Source: Paramicrobacterium chengjingii
Lineage (GTDB): Bacteria; Actinomycetota; Actinomycetes; Actinomycetales; Microbacteriaceae
Direction of reading: 5' to 3'
Assembly (NCBI RefSeq): GCF_011751765.2
Contig: NZ_CP061169.1
Coordinates: 930,001-994,000, forward strand
DNA: 64,000 bases
Below are positions 55,589-64,000 of this stretch, one piece after another. How positions within the stretch are numbered: the first letter of the stretch is position 1; each line of letters opens with the position of its first letter. Below the pieces are notes generated by a model. The model was given only the letters and a program-made list of their open reading frames with translations. It searched no databases and was not told the origin of the DNA. Position numbers and translations under genes: made by a program.

Positions 55589-56722
55589 TCAGAGATCGGC
55601 ATGCAGCGCCCAGACCGCTTCTGCAGCGGACGACCAGCTGAATGAATGGCCGCGATCCTGCGACAGAATCGTGAGTCGGTTGCGCAGATCGTCGTCGTCG
55701 ACGACCTCGCTGATCGCCTCGGCAAGGCGCTCGGGGTACCCGGGGCCTTCTGCTTCGACGACCTGCCCGTAGCCGCCAGCGGTTTCAAGCAGGGCGTTGT
55801 CGTCGGCATGGATGACCGGTGTGCCGAACGTGAACGCCTCCACGACCGGCAGCCCGAATCCTTCGCCGACACTGGGAAACACGAATGCCGTGGCGCGCGA
55901 GAGTACGAGCGCGAGGTCTGCGTCTGACAGCTGACCGAGGCCGGCAACGCGTCCCTCGACGACGCCCGCTTCGTCGGCAACCGCTTCGATGGTGAGTTCG
56001 CCCCAGCTTTCGGGACCGATGATCAGAAGTGGAATGTCGGGGGACGACGGGAGCGCCATCGCTGAAATCAAATCGACGATGCCGTGCCGCGGATCCAGTG
56101 ACCCTTTCGCGACGATGTATTGAGGCGGAAGGCCGAGTTCGCGAGCGCGCTGTTCGGGAACGACTGGCAGGCGAAGTGTGCTCGGTGCCGCTCCGGCGAC
56201 GACCCGCACCCTGTCGCCGAAATCTGCAATATCGGCCAGCTGGTCGGCCACGGCGTGCGTCGGTACGACGATGGCGTCTGCATACTTTCGTGCCCGCTTG
56301 AGCAGGGCCTTCTGCAGCGCAACAGTAGCCGGGGTGAATGATTTGGGATGCGTCCAGGGGAGGGTGTCGTGAACAGTGACCGTCGTTTGAGAGCCTGACT
56401 CGAGGTCGTGCTTGACCAAGGGGGCGAGAAGCGTCGGTGAGTGAAGCAGTCCGGTGGCCAGCGACGAGCCGCCGACTCCCATCTGCCACGCTGCACTCAA
56501 TTCACGCCTGCGCAACGTTGTCTGGTTGAGTCTGCTCAACCCGCCGAGGCGATTCCGGACCTTGTCAATCGCTTCGTCGTCATGCGCGGCTATGACGCCT
56601 TCGACGTCGCAACCGGACGGCGCGTGCCGAATAAGAGCCCGAGTGAGGTCTCGCGTATACGAACCAAGGTCCCCCCGAACTGGTGGCACCATCTCGTCGA
56701 CAATCACGCGCATCGTGACCAT
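55589..56722 (-). CDS. Glycosyltransferase family 4 (GT-B)
   Basis: A 377-residue GT-B enzyme with GGAG before the ATG. The N-half begins MRVIVDEMVPPVRGDLGSYT. The C-half has IVAKGSLDPRHGIVDLI and the nucleotide-sugar signature ATAFVFPSVGEGFGLPVVEAFTFG with the Glu-x7-Glu pair. It probably adds a sugar to a surface glycan. It lies directly upstream of marP in the same direction and is divergent from the CWB2 surface-protein gene. Confidence 0.92.
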   Translation of the reverse strand: MVTMRVIVDEMVPPVRGDLGSYTRDLTRALIRHAPSGCDVEGVIAAHDDEAIDKVRNRLGGLSRLNQTTLRRRELSAAWQMGVGGSSLATGLLHSPTLLAPLVKHDLESGSQTTVTVHDTLPWTHPKSFTPATVALQKALLKRARKYADAIVVPTHAVADQLADIADFGDRVRVVAGAAPSTLRLPVVPEQRARELGLPPQYIVAKGSLDPRHGIVDLISAMALPSSPDIPLLIIGPESWGELTIEAVADEAGVVEGRVAGLGQLSDADLALVLSRATAFVFPSVGEGFGLPVVEAFTFGTPVIHADDNALLETAGGYGQVVEAEGPGYPERLAEAISEVVDDDDLRNRLTILSQDRGHSFSWSSAAEAVWALHADL

Positions 56723-56865
56723 GAAAACTCCGTTTCTGCCTCGTGCTGGCGGGCGAAAGACCGCAGAACAGTCTGCCTTAAACCTACGGGACGAACCTGG
56801 CTGAAGAGGAGTAGCCAGAAGTTAAGGGTGTGGTTTTTGTGAAAGTTGTGAATAGTATGTAGACC

Positions 56866-59184
56866 ATGACCGGCCGCCTTAGTAGCGCATTTGTGCGCTC
56901 GCTCGTGCTTCTCACCGTTGGAGTTGTTGCCGCAGCGGTGCTCACAGCGATGCCCATTGAAGCTCAGAAGGCCGAAGCCGCAACCTTCGACGCCGGGCAC
57001 ATCATCGATGACGAGGTGTTCTACGACTCGACGACGATGACAGAGAGCCAGATCAGGTCATTTATCAACAGCAAGGTGCCGAAGTGTCGCGCCGGGTACA
57101 CGTGCCTCGACGCGTATAAAGAGAACACCACCGCACGGTCTGCCGACAAGTACTGCAAGGCTATCGCCTCGGGTAAGAACGAGGATGCCGCTCGAATTAT
57201 CTACAAGGTCTCGCGTGCGTGCGACATCAACCCGCAGGTGATTCTTGTCACACTGCAGAAGGAACAGGGGCTCCTCACCCATGAGTGGCCGTCGACCTGG
57301 CGCTACACGATCGCGATGGGCTTTGGCTGCCCCGACGGCGCAGACTGCAACAAGAAATACTTCGGATTCCAGAACCAGCTGTACCTCGGTGCACGGCAGT
57401 TCCAGATCTATCGCCTCTACCCAAACGATTTCGGCTACCGCGCCGGCCGCACGAACACGATTAAATGGCACCCCAATTCCTCCTGCGGGACGAGCCAGGT
57501 GTACATCCAGAACCAGGCCACCGCCGGTCTTTACAACTACACGCCGTACCGACCCAATTCAGCAGCGCTGAAGGCAGGTTATGGTGTCGGCGATAACTGC
57601 TCTTCGTATGGAAACCGCAACTTCTTCTTGTACTTCAACGACTGGTTCGGCAGCACCTATAAGGGCTATTCCGCAAACCCGCAGCTTGAAGCTCTGCAGA
57701 AGAAGTACTTCAGCCAGCTCGGTTACACCACGAGTGGCCTTGAGCACTACTCGGGCGGCGGAGTCGGTCAGGAATTTGAGAAGGGCTGGGCATACGGGAG
57801 CAAATCGACCGGTGCCTACTACACGAAGGCAGACATCGGGCGCTCATACATCGCCTTGCGGGGACCAGTGGGTGTGCTCGGCTACCCCACGTCGAACCCC
57901 AAGGGGGAGAGAGACGGCGGGTCGAGCCAGCAGTTCCAGAAGGGTGCTCTCTACTATTCGCCGAAATTCAGCATCCATCGTCTTGGCGGTGAGATCCGCA
58001 ACTCGTATGTCGCGCTGAAGGGGCCGTCGGGCACGCTCGGGTTCCCCATTGACGCCCAGAAGTCTCTGGGCGGCGACAAGGTCATGCAGCCTTTTGAAAA
58101 GGGCGCGCTCTACTCGTCGAAGTCGCTGGGCACCCATCTCATGCAGAGTGTGATCGGGACCGCGTACAACAAGGCAGGCGGGGTCACGAGCTCGCTCGGG
58201 TTCCCCGTCGACAGCACAAAGAAGAACTCAGACGGCTCCGCCTACCAGGAGTTTCAGGGCGGCTGGCTCTCTGTATCAACGAGCGGACGGGCGACGATAA
58301 CCGACCGCATCTACGGGAGCGACCGCTACTCCACGTCTGTACAGATCTCACGCTCAAGTGGATCGGGAACGGGCGGCACCGTATATATCGCCACAGGACA
58401 GAACTACCCCGATGCATTGAGCGCCGCCGCTGCGGCGGGTGCGAAAGACGCGCCCCTGCTTCTGGTCAAGGGCAGTAGCATCCCCTCGACCGTTGCCGCT
58501 GAACTCAAACGGCTGAAGCCACAGAAGATCGTCGTTGTCGGTGGCACGGGCGTCGTGACATCGGGTGTTGCCAAGCAGCTGGGTTCGTACGGCTCGGTAT
58601 CGCGCATCTCTGGTGCCGATCGCTACGAGACGTCACGAAACGCAGCGCTCACGTTCGGAAAGGCAAGCACGGCCTTCATCGCCACGGGCCGCAACTTCCC
58701 TGATGCGCTCTCTGCGGGTGCCGCTGCCGGATCGGTCGATGCTCCGGTCATTCTGGTTGACGGCATGCGAGAGCCCCTCACAGCCGCCACGAAGAGCACA
58801 TTGACGAAGCTGGGTGTGAAGAACGTCGTGATCGCGGGAGGCACCGGGGTGGTCTCGACGACCATCGAGAAGCAGCTGAAGAGCGCTGGCTTTGGCGTGA
58901 AGCGACTGGCCGGAAAAGACCGCTATGCTACAGCGGCCGCCATCAATTCTGCCTACTTCTCGACATCGTCAGCTGCCTACGTCGCTACGGGCGCGAACTA
59001 CGCGGATGCGCTCACAGGTGGTGCAGCTGCCGCCAGGTCAGGCTCGGCAATGTACATCACAACGCAGAAATGCATGCCAGCATCGATCAGAAATGCGGCG
59101 GTCAAGCAAGCACCGACGAGCGTGCACGTGATCGGCGGACCACTTGTCGTCTCGTCGCACTCTGCGCGCTTTGGCGGCTGCTGA
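56866..59184 (+). CDS. Secreted cell-wall protein: lysozyme-like head, three LGFP repeats, three CWB2 repeats
   Basis: A 772-residue exported protein. The signal peptide is residues 1-38, with cleavage near AEAA. Residues about 40-265 are a domain of secreted actinobacterial proteins; ILVTLQKEQGLLTHEW has a Glu in a transglycosylase-like setting. Then come LGFP repeats (VLGYPTSNPKGERDGG, TLGFPIDAQKSL, SLGFPVDSTKKN), which bind arabinogalactan or peptidoglycan. Finally three CWB2 repeats with RYSTS, RYETS and RYATA starts and YPDAL/FPDAL/YADAL loops for non-covalent wall attachment. Hydrolase activity is inferred only. Confidence 0.9.
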   Translation: MTGRLSSAFVRSLVLLTVGVVAAAVLTAMPIEAQKAEAATFDAGHIIDDEVFYDSTTMTESQIRSFINSKVPKCRAGYTCLDAYKENTTARSADKYCKAIASGKNEDAARIIYKVSRACDINPQVILVTLQKEQGLLTHEWPSTWRYTIAMGFGCPDGADCNKKYFGFQNQLYLGARQFQIYRLYPNDFGYRAGRTNTIKWHPNSSCGTSQVYIQNQATAGLYNYTPYRPNSAALKAGYGVGDNCSSYGNRNFFLYFNDWFGSTYKGYSANPQLEALQKKYFSQLGYTTSGLEHYSGGGVGQEFEKGWAYGSKSTGAYYTKADIGRSYIALRGPVGVLGYPTSNPKGERDGGSSQQFQKGALYYSPKFSIHRLGGEIRNSYVALKGPSGTLGFPIDAQKSLGGDKVMQPFEKGALYSSKSLGTHLMQSVIGTAYNKAGGVTSSLGFPVDSTKKNSDGSAYQEFQGGWLSVSTSGRATITDRIYGSDRYSTSVQISRSSGSGTGGTVYIATGQNYPDALSAAAAAGAKDAPLLLVKGSSIPSTVAAELKRLKPQKIVVVGGTGVVTSGVAKQLGSYGSVSRISGADRYETSRNAALTFGKASTAFIATGRNFPDALSAGAAAGSVDAPVILVDGMREPLTAATKSTLTKLGVKNVVIAGGTGVVSTTIEKQLKSAGFGVKRLAGKDRYATAAAINSAYFSTSSAAYVATGANYADALTGGAAAARSGSAMYITTQKCMPASIRNAAVKQAPTSVHVIGGPLVVSSHSARFGGC

Positions 59185-59266
59185 CCCGCGGGCATCGTTC
59201 GGCGAATACCGAGAAGATCGGGTTAGACTCCCGGAGCGTCAAAATACGTTCCAGGAAAGGGTGAAG

Positions 59267-60220
59267 GTGAGCGGTCCCTCACGTGTGACAGCGGTCATCG
59301 TCGCCTATAACCGCCGGGATCTGCTGACGGAGGTGCTTGACGCATTAGCACATCAAACACGAGCGGTCGACTCAATCGTCGTCGTGAACAACGCGTCGAC
59401 AGACGACACCTCGCAGGTCGTCCGAGACAGCGGGCAGGACGTCACACTCATTGAGCTCACGCGCAATACCGGCGGCGCAGGCGGCTTTGCCGTGGGCATG
59501 GCGGCCGCGATGGTGAGACATAATCCGGACTGGATCTGGGTGATGGACGACGACACGGTTCCCGACAAGAACGCCCTGCTCGGGCTGATGAACACGGTGA
59601 CGGGGTACCCGGGGACGGCGCTGACGGCGGTCGGCTCTCGTGTCGTGTGGACAGACGGTGACGAGCATCCCATGAACACCCCTCGCGAGAACCCATTTGC
59701 ATCTGCACGCGAGAAGAGCGATGCGGATGCCGTCAGCGCGATGCCTGTGCGGTCGCTGTCGTTCGTGTCGTCGATGTACCGTGCTGACAGAGTCCGAGCC
59801 GTCGGGTATCCGATTGTCGACTATTTTCTCTGGAACGACGACTTCGAGTTCAGCACGCGTGTTCTTCACGGGCACCGAGGGCTCTCCACGCCGGCGAGCG
59901 TCGTTGTGCACAAAACTGCGCGACGAGGATCGACAGATGATGACCCGGGCGAGAGATTCCGTTTCGAGGTTCGCAACAAGATCTGGCTTTTCCGCCACTC
60001 CCGGGCTCTTCGACGGCGTGAGAAATTTGTGTATGGTGCGTCGAGTCTCGTGCGCTGGGGCCGGACCGTGGTGAAATCTGGCGACCGGCGAGTACTTCGA
60101 GACGGTTTCGTGCACGGCAGACGTGAAGCATTGCAACGACCGCCGCGTCCGAACGCCGAGGCACTGTACGATGCCGGAGTGCCCGGAGACGTCATTGCCG
60201 AACTAGGACGTGCTGAGTGA
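59267..60220 (+). CDS. Glycosyltransferase family 2 (GlfT-like)
   Basis: A 317-residue GT-A enzyme. The GTG at 59267 is preferred, with AAGG six bases upstream; a GTG two codons earlier is possible. VTAVIVAYNRRDLLTEVLDA starts the domain and WIWVMDDDTVPDKN holds the metal-binding Asp triplet. LWNDDFEFSTRVLHGHRG resembles galactofuranosyl or rhamnosyl transferases. The stop overlaps the next gene (GTGA), so two glycosyltransferases are coupled. Confidence 0.92.
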   Translation: MSGPSRVTAVIVAYNRRDLLTEVLDALAHQTRAVDSIVVVNNASTDDTSQVVRDSGQDVTLIELTRNTGGAGGFAVGMAAAMVRHNPDWIWVMDDDTVPDKNALLGLMNTVTGYPGTALTAVGSRVVWTDGDEHPMNTPRENPFASAREKSDADAVSAMPVRSLSFVSSMYRADRVRAVGYPIVDYFLWNDDFEFSTRVLHGHRGLSTPASVVVHKTARRGSTDDDPGERFRFEVRNKIWLFRHSRALRRREKFVYGASSLVRWGRTVVKSGDRRVLRDGFVHGRREALQRPPRPNAEALYDAGVPGDVIAELGRAE

Positions 60221-61101
60221 ACAACGAGTCACCCGATCAGCAGTTCTCCTTGCTGCTTCCTGTGTATGGCAATGACGAGCCTTCTCAATTCGAGCGGGCA
60301 TTCGCGAGTGCGACGACGGGCCAATCCCTTGTTCCCTCCGAGGTCGTCCTTGTGCAGGACGGACCGATTCCCGCTGAGCTTGAGCTCGCGGTTGCGCGTG
60401 CCACGAAGAGCTGCCCTGTGCCGCTGAACCACGTTGTCATCGACGAGCAGGGCGGTCTCGCACAGGCTCTGACGATCGGGCTTGAGCGTTGTTCGTACGA
60501 CATCGTCGCCCGAATGGACGCCGACGACGTTGCGCTCTCCGAACGCTTTGCCCGGCAAATGGCGAAGATGGCCGAGGGGTACGACCTTGTCGGAACGGGC
60601 ATGTACGAGTTCGCAGACGACACGAGTGAGGTTCTGGGGCGGCGTACACCTCCCGTCGGTGCGGCAGCCATCGCAAAGTACGCCCGGTTTCACGATCCTT
60701 TCAACCATCCGACGGTCATGTACCGAAAAGCTGTCGTTGCGAACGCGGGAAGCTATGAAGACATCGGCCTCATGGAGGATTACTGGCTCTTTGCTCGCAT
60801 GATCCACTCCGGGGCTCGAGTCGAGAACCTGCCTGACCCGCTCGTGATGTATCGCGTTGGCGCCGGAGCATACGCTCGACGCGGGGGAAAGCGTCAGTTT
60901 GAGGCCGAGTGGAACCTCCAGAGAGCTCTTCGCCGAATCGGCTTCACCACACGTCTGCAGTTTGCGCGCAATATCGCCATGCGCGGCGTGTACCGCTTCG
61001 TTCCGGTCGGCGTGCGTCGAATCTTGTATCGACGCATGATCCAGCGTGGCTTCTCTGATGTCTCGTCTGAATCGGCGTCGTATGGCAAGGCATCCTCATG
61101 A
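60217..61101 (+). CDS. Glycosyltransferase family 2
   Basis: A 294-residue GT-A enzyme starting with GTG. FSLLLPVYGNDEPSQFERAF begins the domain, IVARMDADDVALSERF holds the DxD motif and HPTVMYRKAVV plus LMEDYWLFARMI the acceptor side. It resembles single-sugar transferases of O-antigen or capsule clusters. Overlaps the upstream glycosyltransferase gene by four bases. Confidence 0.92.
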   Translation: MNNESPDQQFSLLLPVYGNDEPSQFERAFASATTGQSLVPSEVVLVQDGPIPAELELAVARATKSCPVPLNHVVIDEQGGLAQALTIGLERCSYDIVARMDADDVALSERFARQMAKMAEGYDLVGTGMYEFADDTSEVLGRRTPPVGAAAIAKYARFHDPFNHPTVMYRKAVVANAGSYEDIGLMEDYWLFARMIHSGARVENLPDPLVMYRVGAGAYARRGGKRQFEAEWNLQRALRRIGFTTRLQFARNIAMRGVYRFVPVGVRRILYRRMIQRGFSDVSSESASYGKASS

Positions 61102-61138
61102 CGAACGATCGAGAGCGATCGGGAGAGAGCATTCGGCA

Positions 61139-63088
61139 ATGACCTGGTTAGAAGCCACACCCGTGGCCGTGCTGGCGCTTCTGATCATTTTCGTTCCCGG
61201 TGGGCTCGTTGCGGCAGCTGCGGGAGCGCGTCGACTGCTCCTGGCAATCGCTGCACCGGCTGTGACGATTTCTGTGCTCGCCGTCGCTGCCATCGTGTTC
61301 GGTTTTCTCGCGGTGCCGTGGACGATCCCATTCGTTGCGACGGTCTTCCTCGGTCTTGCAGTGGTGACGTGGGTTGTGAGACGCCTGGTCACAGGCACGT
61401 GGATGCCGCGATCGGTCTCGCGCCTTGCGGGCTTCTCGCCGGCCTTCATCACAGGGCTCGTGATCGCCGTCGTGCTCATCGCCGTTCAGGTCTGCTTCGC
61501 GATCGGTGAACCGGGAAACGTTTCTCAAACCTACGACGCGCCTTTCCACCTCAACGGTGTGCGCTTCATCATCGATACAGCCAACGGATCGTCGTTCAAT
61601 CTGACCGGTCTGATTCTGCCTCCCAGCCGTTCGACGTTCTATCCTGCGGCCTGGCACGATCTCGTCTCCGTTGTGGCGATGGCAGCTCCGTGGGCTGGCC
61701 TTATCACTGTTGCGAACGTGACCAACCTTGTGATCGCGGCCGTTGTCTGGCCGATCGGCGCACTCACTGTCGTACGGCTCGTCGCCCCGTCACGGCCGTC
61801 TGCCCTTGTGATTGCGGGAGTGGCTGCGGCAGCATTTCCCGCGTTCCCGCTGGGCATGCTCGACTATGGGGTTCTGTACTCGTACTTTCTGTCGCTGGCG
61901 TTCCTGCCCGCGGGACTCGCGCTTGGATTGAGTCTTTTCAGATTGGTGGACGGTCGGCGACTGGGACCGGTGACGTTGCAGATTCTGAGCCTCGCGTGTG
62001 CTGTCGTGGCCATGGGGCTCTCGCAGCCGTCCGTCGTCTTCGGGCTTGGCCTGTTCGGCATCATCGGCATCGTTGCGCTGTGCGTGTTGGCGGTTCGGTA
62101 CGCACAGCGCACCTGGATCCGCGTTTCACTCATCGTCGGCATGATCGCCGTCGTCGCAGCTTTCGCGCTGGTATGGCGGCGCGTCGGCAGCTTCGGGTAC
62201 ACAGCACCGTGGAACCGGTACGGTTCTGTCCCCGAGGTGCTGCTCGACACATTTACCCTGTCACGAGGTGACAGGCCCTATGCCGTGGTCGTTGCTGTGC
62301 TGATCCTTGTCGGCATTGTCGCGACGATTCGCACAAAACGCTGGTGGCTCGTGCTGATGTGGGCAGCAGCCGCTGTGCTTTTCGTGCTGGGCGGGGCGCT
62401 GCCCAGCGGAGATCTGCGTAATCTCGCGCTGGGAATGTTCTATAAGGATGTTCCCCGTCTCGAGGCATTTCTGGTGCTGCCCGCGCTGCTGGTCGCCGTG
62501 CTGGGGGCGGATGCGCTCTGGCGCCTTGTTGCACGGCGAATCACACCGCGTTCACGGTCCGGCGCCGTCGCAGTGGCAGCGACAGCGATCGTCGTCGTGA
62601 TCGCCTCAACGCAGCTGACGGCCATGACCTACGCCGTTGCGCACGCAGCGAACGCTTACCGCCTCGACGACAGGTCACGCATTCTCGACGATGACGAATA
62701 TGCGCTGATTGAGCGACTGCGGGACGAAGTCGGTGACGATGCGGTGATCGTGGGAAACCCCTGGACGGGCACATCATGGGCAATGGCTCTCGCCGATCGT
62801 GAGGTGCTGAACCCGCATTTCAACACATCCCACGCTCCCGCCAACGATGTCGTGAACACCGAGTTGAACGACGCAGACGTCGACCCGAGTGTGTGCACGG
62901 CGATTCACGAAACGGGAGTGCGCTACGTGCTGGACTTCGGGGCGGACAGGTTCGCGGGGAGTCGCTTGGACGTCAAGACGTGGATCGGTTTCGAAGGGCT
63001 TCTCGATCTTGAAGACTCGGCAGTTGTCGAAGAAGTGGATCGCGAGGGCGACAAGGTGTTGTACCGCATTGTCGCCTGCGGGCTCTAA
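61139..63088 (+). CDS. DUF6541-type large polytopic membrane protein
   Basis: A 649-residue protein with about 13 hydrophobic segments up to residue 520 and an extracytoplasmic C-terminal domain. The start MTWLEATPVAVL is chosen since GGGAGAG lies upstream and the longer frame overlaps the preceding gene. The loop YDAPFHLNGVRFIIDTANGS and the Pro-Ser segment LPPSRSTFYPAAWHDL are shared by proteins now grouped as DUF6541. The overall plan resembles GT-C glycosyltransferases using polyprenyl-phosphate sugars, but this is inference. Confidence 0.82.
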   Translation: MTWLEATPVAVLALLIIFVPGGLVAAAAGARRLLLAIAAPAVTISVLAVAAIVFGFLAVPWTIPFVATVFLGLAVVTWVVRRLVTGTWMPRSVSRLAGFSPAFITGLVIAVVLIAVQVCFAIGEPGNVSQTYDAPFHLNGVRFIIDTANGSSFNLTGLILPPSRSTFYPAAWHDLVSVVAMAAPWAGLITVANVTNLVIAAVVWPIGALTVVRLVAPSRPSALVIAGVAAAAFPAFPLGMLDYGVLYSYFLSLAFLPAGLALGLSLFRLVDGRRLGPVTLQILSLACAVVAMGLSQPSVVFGLGLFGIIGIVALCVLAVRYAQRTWIRVSLIVGMIAVVAAFALVWRRVGSFGYTAPWNRYGSVPEVLLDTFTLSRGDRPYAVVVAVLILVGIVATIRTKRWWLVLMWAAAAVLFVLGGALPSGDLRNLALGMFYKDVPRLEAFLVLPALLVAVLGADALWRLVARRITPRSRSGAVAVAATAIVVVIASTQLTAMTYAVAHAANAYRLDDRSRILDDDEYALIERLRDEVGDDAVIVGNPWTGTSWAMALADREVLNPHFNTSHAPANDVVNTELNDADVDPSVCTAIHETGVRYVLDFGADRFAGSRLDVKTWIGFEGLLDLEDSAVVEEVDREGDKVLYRIVACGL

Positions 63089-63447
63089 CGGCGATCTGGG
63101 TCGTCGGGTTTCTCGACGTCGTCGATCGAGGCTTTCGCCAACGTGATCTGCCTTGCGAGCTGTGTGATGCGTCGGTTGATCTGCACATTTCGGCGGTAGG
63201 TCGTCGAGACGAACACAAGAAACGCCAGAACGAGCGCATACAGCAGCAGGTCGGCTCCACGCCCCACGCCGATGAGATTGGCGAACCAGGTGAGCCACGT
63301 CGGGAAGATGATCGACAGAATCGCGACGACGACGAATGCGCCGAGAAACAGGCGTCTCAATGCCAGATGGCTGTCGCTTCCGGTCGGGCGGGTGAAGAAG
63401 ATGCCGACGGCGATGACACCGACGACGAGAATGATCTGAATAACCAC
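63085..63447 (-). CDS. DUF2304 small membrane protein
   Basis: A 120-residue protein with three helices (about 3-18, 31-52 and 66-82) and a charged C-terminal coil. Size, helix spacing and the neighbouring DPM-like glycosyltransferase are typical of DUF2304 proteins, which nearly always sit beside such an enzyme and may anchor it. The end overlaps the convergent DUF6541 gene by four bases. Confidence 0.88.
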   Translation of the reverse strand: MVIQIILVVGVIAVGIFFTRPTGSDSHLALRRLFLGAFVVVAILSIIFPTWLTWFANLIGVGRGADLLLYALVLAFLVFVSTTYRRNVQINRRITQLARQITLAKASIDDVEKPDDPDRR

Positions 63448-63454
63448 GATGCGC

Positions 63455-64000
63455 CTAACGAACGATCAGGTCGACGAGGATGTTAATCGAGTTCAGCACT
63501 GATTGCCCCTTCGCCTTCGAGTAGTCGGTGTACAGCAGCTCAACCGGGTACTCCCGCCAGGGCAGCTTTGTGCGACCGAGCTTAAGCACGATCTCGGTTG
63601 CGTGAGCCATGCGATCCTGTACCAACCCGATGCGAGCCAGAGCATCCGTGCGGATGACGCGGAGACCGTTGTGTGCGTCGGTGAGCTTCAGACCCGTCGT
63701 CATGTTCGTCACCCACACGGCCGTCTTGAGAATGATCCGCTTTGCCGTTCCTGGATTCGTGCGCTTATCGAGAAACCGTGAGCCGAACACGATGGCGAGG
63801 TCGTCAGCACGCGCAAGGGCTACCATGTTCACTGCATCTTCGAGGCGGTGCTGCCCGTCGGCATCGAAAGTGACGACGTAACGCGCGCCCGGTTGCGTCA
63901 GAACATACTCGAATCCCGTCTGCAGCGACGCTCCCTGACCGAGATTAACCGGATGCGTCAGTACTTTCGCACCTGCACGGCGAGCAACCTCTGCAGAACC
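63455..64000 (-). CDS. Glycosyltransferase family 2, dolichyl-phosphate-mannose-synthase-like (5' end beyond window)
   Basis: The frame is open from 64000 to the stop at 63455, giving 181 residues that lack the N-terminus. VLTHPVNLGQGASLQTGFEY and VVTFDADGQHRLED carry the donor and metal sites (Asp-x-Asp). FGSRFLDKRTNPGTAKR and LTDAHNGLRVIRTDAL follow as in DPM1-type enzymes. It would charge polyprenyl phosphate with a sugar used by GT-C enzymes such as the DUF6541 protein. DUF2304 follows seven bases later. Confidence 0.92.
   Translation of the reverse strand, partial: GSAEVARRAGAKVLTHPVNLGQGASLQTGFEYVLTQPGARYVVTFDADGQHRLEDAVNMVALARADDLAIVFGSRFLDKRTNPGTAKRIILKTAVWVTNMTTGLKLTDAHNGLRVIRTDALARIGLVQDRMAHATEIVLKLGRTKLPWREYPVELLYTDYSKAKGQSVLNSINILVDLIVR

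Overview
The window is high-GC, gene-dense DNA that looks like an actinobacterium of the Microbacteriaceae (Microbacterium-like). Signs are a biotin-dependent acyl-CoA carboxylase with a separate beta and epsilon subunit (accD-accE) beside a biotin ligase without a DNA-binding domain, a purK/purE/LytR-CpsA-Psr neighbourhood, a MarP-type CvpA-protease fusion, an LGFP/CWB2 cell-wall protein, an LpdA-type quinone dehydrogenase without the usual cysteine pair, and frequent leaderless or GTG starts. The family assignment is inference; no rRNA or tRNA gene was found to confirm it.

Layout. (1) 1-3060: a leftward operon for electrophile/aldehyde stress: alpha/beta hydrolase, NemR-like TetR regulator with a conserved cysteine, DJ-1/PfpI protein and an NAD(P)-binding reductase. 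(2) 3218-8714: a TetR gene divergent from a five-gene catabolic operon (enoyl-CoA hydratase, metallo-hydrolase, HIT protein, atypical SDR, GMC oxidase). (3) 8892-10857: adenosine deaminase and an orphan PTS EIIA/EIIB pair. This is functionally continuous with purine nucleoside phosphorylase and phospho-sugar mutase at 17077-19598, but separated from them by (4) 11043-17055, a sulfatase island: two type I sulfatases, an MFS sugar porter and a divergent ROK regulator with a 14-bp palindromic operator. (5) 19635-21068: lpdA. (6) 21053-26851: a 5.8-kb carbohydrate-uptake island (LacI regulator, binding protein, two permeases, DUF2804 protein). It is bounded by perfect 27-bp direct repeats of the lpdA 3' end and carries a truncated biotinyl-domain gene at its right edge. 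(7) 26849-37897: an AbiEi/DUF559-like gene, then core genes accA, maf, a TrmA-like methyltransferase, a response regulator/kinase/third-protein operon, accE, accD and birA. (8) 37966-39149: a second AbiEi/DUF559-like gene framed by two copies of a 68-bp nested-palindrome repeat. (9) 39255-54384: PH-domain protein, GtrA, purK, YibE/F, a NarL/DesK-type two-component pair, small export protein, TetR and ketopantoate-reductase-like operon, FAD oxidoreductase, folE with a divergent cysteine-rich regulator, M3 peptidase, DedA, purE and LCP. (10) 54390-64000: marP, glycosyltransferases, an LGFP/CWB2 surface protein, DUF6541 and DUF2304 proteins, probably cell-surface polysaccharide assembly.

The most unusual items are the repeat-framed AbiEi/DUF559 unit, the repeat-bounded island at the 3' end of lpdA, and a decamer (GGATGCTGTC) found nine times, often just outside genes. 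No transposase, integrase, CRISPR array or phage gene was seen.
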